Source: Orbilia blumenaviensis (taxonomy: Eukaryota; Ascomycota; Orbiliomycetes; Orbiliales; Orbiliaceae). From it: DNA of 64,000 nucleotides. The DNA lies in contig JAVHNS010000003.1 of the NCBI GenBank assembly GCA_036872755.1, forward strand, positions 2,108,001-2,172,000, read 5' to 3'. The notes beneath the pieces were generated by a model. The model was not told the DNA's origin. It ran no database searches and was given only the letters and a program-made list of their open reading frames with translations. Positions 56,353 to 64,000 of the stretch are shown here, piece by piece. Both the position numbers and the translations under genes were made by a program. The stretch's first letter is position 1, and every line of letters begins with the position of its first letter.

Positions 56353-57638
56353 GGAAGTAGTGGGAGTTATTGGACCAGTCGCAGGGTCGCGGGGACCACC
56401 AGGCAAGGGATACCGGTACCTGAAGACGTTGAATTCAAGGCTCGAGCTGCACAGAGAATCATAGACATGCTGTCCCACCCGGTCGCTCGTAGAAGGGTAG
56501 TATCGTCTCGGCTCGTATAGTATCGGATGGATGTAAAAAAGCAGTAATGTACGTGAGGATGTGTACTTGTTGTAGTAAGCAAGCAGGTAGGTAAGTAGGT
56601 ATCAAGAGGTATCAATGCTGGGGATGATGGGAGAAGGATGCGGGATGAAGATGAAGAGTAAGATGCGGAAAAAGAAAAGAAAAAAAGGATAAAACTGGAT
56701 GCTGGGGTTTGAGTTTGAGGTTCTGACTTGGATATTAGGTAGTTAGGTAGAAAATAGAAGCACTCGTCAACTTAAGTTACTTTAAGTTAAGTTAAGGGGC
56801 GGGGAGGCTAGTTAGTTGGTTAACTAACGCCAACCCAGGGCAGGCAGGCAGGCGGGCAGGTGTCAGAATGAATTAAAATTTAGTTAACTAACTAGAGATC
56901 CGTTCCCTGGCTTGGGTGCTTGGTTACCTAACTACTTCTAAACATAGTTAGGCTGGGAAATTCTTCCGGACCAAAAAAGGCTAGTTATCTATGGATGTAC
57001 TTCGCCGTACCTAACTAGCTGCGACGATACCCGCATATATAATGCCGTTGGGCCTCCTGTACATACTGCCATATCTTAACTCACATCGATATCGCTCACC
57101 TTATCGCTAACTATCTCATCGCCATGGTTTTAATTCAAAAACTTACAAAAATGCACGCATTTTATTAAATACTATCCTCAACTTGTAAACATTTGATAAC
57201 ATAAATTAGATAACAATCCAGCAATCTTTGGAGAAATCGAGCTTTACACATTATTTTTGCAAGATCTTTAGAAGTATTAGCATGAGACACCACTCGCTTC
57301 TATCGGGAGCTGGATCTGTGTGATATCTCAACGCCTCACATTATCTAAGATTTGGCGATATGTATATTACCACACGAACTAGTGCTACCCGTCGATCGAC
57401 GAGGTCTGGGGTAAATCCCTGGTCCGGTGCGAGTTCATTTGTATATGGGCTAGTTTTGTCAAGGCCTATTCAAACTTTGCCCAATTCCTCACACAAATAT
57501 AATGCGATTATGAAATCAATTTAATATATATCGCAAAAAATTCCCTTCTCGTGTTAACTTCCGCAGCAGTTTTATTCTTAAACCACTACTAAGTCCGGCA
57601 AGAATAGATTATTCGATAGCAGAAGCCCAGAACTTATC

Positions 57639-60600
57639 TCAAGTCCGACCAGGCGAGGAATCTGTATCCAATTCGCTGCCTTCTGATTCTTCCTGTTCAA
57701 ATACCCCCTCCGCATTGCGTGTTTCTCGCATATGGGGGACGGGTAGGGCAGCCTCATCTTCGATCAGGTCCTCTGGCGAGTATTTATATATGAAACCTCC
57801 CGCGTCTGGTGAACCGAAGTTGACGGAAATCTCTAGGCCAACCAAATGGTTGTTGATGCTAACCGCTGGATATATTTGGCCTCCAACGTCTTGGGAAAAA
57901 ACGCCTAGGGGTTGAAGCCCCGGGTTAGTGGGAAATGTATATTTTTGGAAGCCATGAGTCTTCTGGAGCTAGCACTTACCTAGGAATACCCCATTCACAG
58001 TGAAGAATGCAACCCCTCGTTGTAGGCTGACCCCACAGCCGACGACGTCACCAATATCAAAAGGTTGACGATATATCTCAATTATTTCGCCGTTTATGTA
58101 AGACACTCCGTCGTCGCTGTGGATTCCCCATGATCGAGGATGCCACCCCAAATAATAATCCAGGTCCATTTCCTCATCGCAGAAACCAAAAGAAACAAGG
58201 CTATGTACGCACTCTTGCATTAATGATTAAGTAAATTTCGTATGCAAGCATTAGTTCATACCTTCCGTCCAAGTTTTCAACCATTCCTTTGCTACTAATA
58301 GTGATCTCATAGTAGAACACGTCGTCGCCCCCAACATCGGAGAGATTGCCTTGGAAAGGAATACAAAAATTCGCTCGTGCAACCGATTGCCCAGAAGTGC
58401 TTTTAATCCCGGTGTCTATTTGTTATCCAATCTAAGGTTAGTTCACCAAATTTGTAAATATTTTTGAATGAATACTGCAAGCGACATACCATCATCTATC
58501 GAGATTCCCTTGTGGTCGGCTGTTAATTTGATTCTCTCATTCTTATCAAACTCATTCCACTTGGTCGGGGCGTTTTGCGCGGTGTAAATACCACTGGGGG
58601 GCTCGGCCTGGCGTAGAGTAAGAAGATTCTTGATTTCTTCATGACCGTAGCTCTCAGCGATTTCAATTGGAAGCCAGTTATTTATGTCTCTAATTGATGG
58701 ATCGACGCCCTCTCCAAGTATCCTTCTAACGATATATTCGTCTCCCCTGGAGATTGCCATGTGCAGGGCCCTAATACAACAAGACGGTAAGTTTTCTTTT
58801 GACCGTAGGCTCTCCAGGACCATGTCGAAAATTTCCAAATTTCCCGTAAGAGTAGCCCAAGCTAGGGCATTCTTGCCCTGGCCATCCATAATACTTGCAT
58901 CTGCCCCATATTCAAGCAGAGCCGTAGTTATATCAATTTTATTGTTTGCGACAGCTGTTATCAATGGGGTCTTGTGTTCCTGGTTCCGATTATTGGGGTT
59001 AATCCCAGAGCGTATAATTTGTGTGATAACATCAGCCGATTCTGATAGCGCCACTGCCCTTTCTAAGCCTCTTTCCCCGATCTGGTGCTTTTCATCCTTT
59101 ATGTATGCGCTCTCCACATCTAGCAAATGTGCTAAAAGGCTTAATGAATTAGAGTCAAGGGCTACCTCTAAACTGGACTTGATCTCAGGTTTGTTAGGGT
59201 TTTTTAAGACCAAATCTGCACCGTGCTTGCGAAGGAGGCTATAAATATCAATTTCCCCAACCTTGCACGCGAGTTGAATGGGTAAGTCCTTTCCTTCTTC
59301 TGTCTTTCGCGGATCGACTTCATTGTTCAACAAAATCTTTATGACGGCTAGATTTCTGGCTCCTATGGCTGCGTGAAGAGCAGAAATGTGCTTACCCCCA
59401 AACTTATGTATATCACCCCCTTTTTGTATCAAAGATTCGAGAATTTCAGGATCGCCATGTTGTGCCGCCGCTTGTATCGGTGTAATGAATTCTTCCTTGC
59501 AAAAGTTTACATCAACTCCTTCTTGCATCAGTAAAAGTTCTGTAATAGCATTGTGCCGTTTCTTGATGCAAGCCGACAGTGCGGTCCCAAACTTTCCACC
59601 GAACGCATTAATGTTCGGCTTTCTCTCTAAAATAAGCTTGACTATTTCAGAGTTTCCAGATGAAGCTGCTGCTTGGAGAGCAGAATGGTACTTGCCACCG
59701 TATGCATACAGATCCGCATTCCGAGTCAACAGAGCACCCACAAAGTCTTCAGAGCCCTTGCGTGCGGCGTAAGTTAAAGGAGTCCCTTTACTCTCTGAAA
59801 CATGGTTGATATCCGCATCGATGTGATGGGTAATATAATCAAAAATTGAGACTGACTGGTGGGTGATTGTGAAGTGTAGAGGCGTCATTCCAAGAGAATC
59901 TACCTGGTTAATATCAGCCTTGTGAGAAATTAGTAGCTTAAACGTAGCGATAGAATCCCCTATCGTGGCATAATGGCACGGTGTCCAGCCCTTCTTATCT
60001 TTGCCATTTACCAGTCCGTTGTGGTTGATAAGTATTTCCAGGACCTCTTCTTGATCAGTTTGCGCGGCAAAAGACATTGGCGTGGCGCCAGAATTGTTGC
60101 AGGCATTGGGATCTGCTCCAGCCCTTAGCAAGGCTAGGGTTATCGGAGCTGAATCATAAGCCCCATGCAAAGCGGTCCATCCATTCAAGTTCTTCGCGTT
60201 CACAAAGATCTTGGGCTCTCCTCCTTGAAGCAGCTTCAAAACTATCTCTTTATAGCCGTCATATGCGGCGATATAGAGTGGACTTTTTTCCTCCTTGGAC
60301 TGAATATTCCTGTTTGCGCCTTCGTTTATCAACAACTCACAGACAGGAAGATTGTTGTATATGACCGCTTTGTGTAGAGCCGTTTCCCCATATTCATCTT
60401 GCGCATTGATATCTGCCCCTCCTTTTAGTAAAATTGTCATGACTGTAAGCATATCATCGTCCCAAGTTGTCGCTAGGATCAAAGGGTGGTTCCCTAACTC
60501 ATCTCTATCGCAACAGTCTTCACCAGCGTGCGCAAGAAGTCGAACAATTTCCAAGTTCTTCTTTTTGAGCGCTGTATGGATGAGGGACACTTTACTTTCG

Positions 60601-63600
60601 TATCTGTCTTCGCTTCGAGATCGAGGTCCGCCGGCGAGGAGTTCTTCGACATAGAGAGGGTTGCCTCGTTTCACCGCGAGCATTAGAGGCGTTTCTCCAT
60701 GTTCATTCGCGATCCTTGCATTATCAGACTGGCTTTGTAAGATTTTGATTACCGCCAGTGACCCTGTCTGCATTGCTAAGTGATGAGGGGTATTGCCTTT
60801 TTTATCAAAGACCGTAACTTCCGCTTTCCGCCGCACCAGAGCTTCGAGAATGTCGCTAAACCCCCCATAGGCGGCGAATGATACCACCGTCCACATTTCA
60901 TCCGTGGTCGAGTCTATTGGGAACCCAGAATTTAAGAGTTCGAGTAATACCTCTTTATGCCCTTGGGAAGCGGCTAGATGCAAAGCGTTTCTGCTTCCCT
61001 CGTCTTTTGATATACCCTGACAGATTGAAGTATCCCCATCTAGAGTTTCTTTGATAGCTTCGAGTAAAATCTTCACAACTCTCACATGGCCATTCGACGC
61101 CGCAATTCGGAGTGCAGCGTGTAAAACGCCTTGAAAAATTGATAGCGTGCCCTCTTTGCCACTAAGCTTCCCTTCTTCCCGGCCAAGAGACTTTTCACGT
61201 CTGCCGTCTCCTTTGTTTCGACTATTACTTTGTCTAATTCTATCTGGAGTTCTTCTTCTCTCAAGTTTTGGTCGCAGAGGGGTACTCGCGGCTTTGAACT
61301 CAGAGATCAGTTCTTGAACAACGAACCAATGTCCATGAGAAGCAGCTATCTCAATAGGAGTAGGGTTTCTCTTGGAAATGCTAAGGTCGGTTTGATGGCC
61401 CAGCGACTTAATGAATAACAACACTGAGTCTACTTGCCCAGTAGCGGCAGCTGCGCAGAGGGCAGGATAGCAATTTTCGGACCCTGGGCTATCGTCTCCA
61501 AGCAGCAGTTGTGCTATTTTTGTGAAGCCAAATTTGGATGCTGTCGACAAGAGCTCACATTCCGCATCATGGAAGTCACTCCTTGCTGGACGGAGTGAGA
61601 CTAAAAATTCGACAACATCTTCGTGACCAGATTCCACCGCCGATTTCAAAGCGATGTGGAGATTTTGGCTCGGCTCTGCCGCCCAAAATTCTGGAGTCGC
61701 TGGCCTCAATTGGAATAAAAGCTGAATGGCTGACTTCATACCGCTTCCTGCCATGAGCTTCACCAGACCCACGCAGGCTTCGACCGGAAGCTCCAGGATA
61801 TCAATCTTATTTTGTGAAAGTAAAAATAACACTATATTTTCATGGCCAGATGTTGCGGCCAGGGAAAGGGCCTTTGCCGATTTTATTCCGGATGTCTCCA
61901 GCAACTTTACAATCTCAAGATGGCCATGTTGACAGGCAACCTCTAATGCTTCTGTCAACTCAATGTTTTCATCGGCAAGTTTTCCGTCTTCAGAGGTTGT
62001 TGGCTCCTCATCTATCTGCTCTTCCTCACTGTTGTTGCTTCCGAGTTCCTGATTTGTAGTTTCATCAGTAGATCCTCCGTATCCCCTCAGAGGTGCACCC
62101 TCTGATGACATTATGGGTGGACTCTGGACTGCTCGAAGTTGAACTAAGGATATGAGATTCACAAGGCCATATCTTGCTGCAAGCTTTAACGGACTATCCA
62201 GAATTGGCGATTTCAGAGTGGAGTTATTGAATAATGAGTGCAGTTCTGACCAGAGAACCAACAGCTCTTTGTCTTCAAAAAGCCTCTCTAGGACAGTAGG
62301 GCGTTCTGCCACCGGATCTGCTACAGATTTCGTATCCTCGACCGAGGACTCTAGGTTGGGGGATGTGTTCGTATTGTCGTCCTGGTGGCCTTCGTCGCTT
62401 TCGGTACCATCGTGGGTGCCCGTGTCCTGGCTCAGGCCGCCGTGGCTCTCGGAGTTCAAAGGCTCTTCGAATCCAGCTTTGAAGTGTTGCGGCCAGTAAT
62501 TAACCACATATTCTAAAAGCTCTAAAGAGATATCGGAGCTTAGATGGGGTAACAACGTTTCCGTAGGGCTGAGGTAGTCTCCTACGCCTGAAATCAAACG
62601 GATGACGGTGGGATGCTCCTTTACTAGCTTGAGGTAGTCGAAGCATGTCTGGACTATCTCTTTGTGAAAGCTAACGTTTGATTGTGGATCACTATTCAGG
62701 CCCATCCGCATGAGAAAGTCGCGAAGAGACGAGTGAGCCAAATGGATCTCATCTCTAACCAGACTTGTAGTACCAGGGAATATCTGGTTCACATCTCCGC
62801 TAATGTTCCAAGGGCAATGTTCACAAAGGTTTTCTAAATCAACGCCATTGAAGGTCATTGCTAACACCACGGCTAGCTCATTCTGCTTGAGAGGACGAAA
62901 GGAATGTGCCAACCACCCCAATGCTGTGGTAGCCCATTTTTGGTCGGCATAAAATTTCTTTTTCATAATATTTTCCGGAGGGTGGTGCTGCGCAGGAGAC
63001 AAAATCTTTTCGTAGAACTCTGTGACAGTTTTCGGAATCGACTGTACTAAAGAACGTATTGCGAATGTAGTCGACCGTGTATCCGGGTTCTCTAAGTGAA
63101 GCAAGCGATTATGCGCAAGCAAAAAATCCGGCTTGTCCGAAGTAATTTTCGTGTAGACGTCCTCCTTAAGCTTTCCCCATATAGCATTCGTATATGTGAG
63201 AGCAGAAATCCGCCTGTCGACCATACTATTGACCGCTTCGTCCATGTCACTCTCCTCTCCTAGTACGATTATGTAGCTATTTCTGGTCTCGTTTCCAGCC
63301 TCAGCTAAGCTATCCCCTTTCTTTTGATGAAAATCCTCATAGCTAGGATCAGCGGTGACTACAATCTTTATCGTGGTCATGTGGGGACCACCAATTGACA
63401 ATATCGAATCCAACATCTCGAGAACTGATTTAGGGCCAGTGGCACATTCGTTGATGTTTGCAATAACCATATAAGTGGGCGCAGTAGACCAGAAGCTGCG
63501 AATCAGAGTACGAAAGAAAATAGCGAGATCATACTGCGTATAGGATCCCTTAGATTGTAAATTCGAAAGGTGTGGTAGCACTTTCGCGTGAATAGAAGGG

Positions 63601-64000
63601 TTTTCCAAAATCATCTGTCTTATGAGAGATCCCAACATTGATGAAATCGACGTCTGGTCCATGACTGCTTTATTGAAGGCGAATTGTAGGACTATGGAGC
63701 CAGCCTCGTTGAGGTGGAGGGCATATAGTATATGCGTTGATATAATTGACACTCCTGAGCCGGGTTCCCCAACGATAGCGAGGATGCTGGCTATCTTTGC
63801 TGAATGCCAGTAATTGTACTGGCTGGTTTTGAAAACCCACGACATAGAGCTATTCTCCACCGAGGAGTAGAGCCTTAAAGGGGGCCGAAAGTGATGCAAG
63901 CCAGATATGAAGGCCCCCAATTCAGGGCCGTAGGTTCCCACTTCTATCCGTAGGATGGTCTGATTAGTTTTTTGATATTGAAATCGAGGATTACGAGACC
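57639..64000 (-). CDS. NLR-like STAND protein: degenerate NACHT, about 33 ankyrin repeats, C-terminal SPRY (5' end outside window)
   Basis: Minus-strand exons seen: 58490-63959, 58282-58415, 57980-58211 and 57639-57904. A CTAATCAG acceptor at 63960 shows that at least one upstream exon lies beyond the right edge. The NACHT-like region begins with GEPGSGVS (63747-63770), then YMVIANINEC (Walker B position), KIVVTADP, and the winged-helix-type WLAHSFRPLKQNELAVVLA and HSSLRDFL, the order typical of fungal STAND proteins. The Walker A Lys, both Walker B acids and the TSRP-type Arg are all missing. After an acidic low-complexity linker come about 33 ankyrin repeats (for example TALHKAVIYNNLPVCELLINEGAN). 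Three small exons then encode a SPRY domain (FYYEITI, GWHPRSWGIHSDDG, GDVVGCGVSL, FFTVNGVFLG). The 58282/58211 junction is uncertain: a GTTGAA donor with CAAGAG acceptor is the only pairing I found that keeps frame and fits SPRY. Probable intracellular recognition or scaffold protein. Confidence 0.9.

Larger units (their letters stand above)
56164..57638. promoter_or_regulatory. Intergenic: IRS4 promoter and 3' flank of the STAND gene
   Basis: The IRS4 side begins with a GTAC palindrome block (56183-56239). Then comes a GGTTGT/GGTGGT tract at 56281-56352, and further TTAAGTTA, TAACTAACT and CAGGCAGGCAGG short tandem repeats to 56890. The 57100-57600 part is AT-rich 3' flank. No gene is supported. 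Confidence 0.5.

Noticed and set aside
1..64000. CRISPR arrays, prokaryotic operons, phage or insertion-sequence genes
   Set aside because: The window is clearly fungal nuclear DNA with spliceosomal introns. The repeats seen are microsatellites, homopolymers and one short inverted-repeat element.

Overview
The window is nuclear DNA of a filamentous ascomycete (Pezizomycotina). The evidence is short GT-AG introns of about 50-240 nt with CTAAC/CTAAT branch points, compact genes on both strands, a fungal Zn2Cys6 factor, an Fmp27-type lipid-transfer giant, an Irs4-type EH protein and a STAND (NACHT-ankyrin) protein. The class cannot be fixed from sequence alone; an early-diverging class such as Orbiliomycetes or Pezizomycetes is only a guess. 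Exon junctions below were worked out by hand from splice motifs, reading phase and protein-family fit.

Layout. 1-6.4 kb has no convincing gene; its right half is a CT-rich, microsatellite-rich leader/promoter of a C-terminal Zn2Cys6 protein (6407-8121, +). Then come the RNA polymerase III subunit Rpc53/RPC4 (10287-12553, +), a cysteine-free secreted three-repeat protein (13474-14568, +), an HDHD3/Dpi35-like HAD protein with a probable mitochondrial presequence (15261-16937, +), TRAP-alpha/Irc22 (17569-18454, -), tRNA pseudouridine synthase Pus4 (18868-20589, -), an F-box protein (21889-23249, -) and a tail-anchored heme-oxygenase-like protein (24955-26227, -). 26.2-30.8 kb is sparse and holds one putative four-exon small gene (28523-29529, -). 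30822-40104 (-) is one giant gene, FMP27/BLTP2. After a 2.4-kb intergenic region come eIF4B (42535-44772, +), ribosomal protein eL32 (46457-47373, +), a hotdog thioesterase (48014-48548, -), an RluA-type Pus9/Rib2-like pseudouridine synthase (49177-51171, +), the DEAD-box helicase Dbp8 (51462-53005, -), Irs4 (53536-56163, -) and a large NACHT-ankyrin-SPRY protein (57639 to past the right edge, -).

The genes are mostly unlinked housekeeping functions: transcription (Rpc53), tRNA modification (Pus4, Pus9-like), ribosome assembly and translation (Dbp8, eL32, eIF4B), ER and membrane biology (Irc22, Fmp27, Irs4). There is no biosynthetic cluster. The accessory, most unusual part is the right-edge gene. 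It has the domain order of a fungal NOD-like receptor, but its NTPase module has lost the Walker A lysine, both Walker B acids and the TSRP-type arginine, and a C-terminal SPRY domain follows about 33 ankyrin repeats. Other points of interest are the putative small spliced gene, a 79-bp element with perfect 14-bp terminal inverted repeats, a heme-oxygenase-like protein lacking the distal Gly-Asp pair, extreme microexons in eIF4B, and recurrent palindromic AAGTACTT/GGTACCTA-type motifs directly upstream of start codons.
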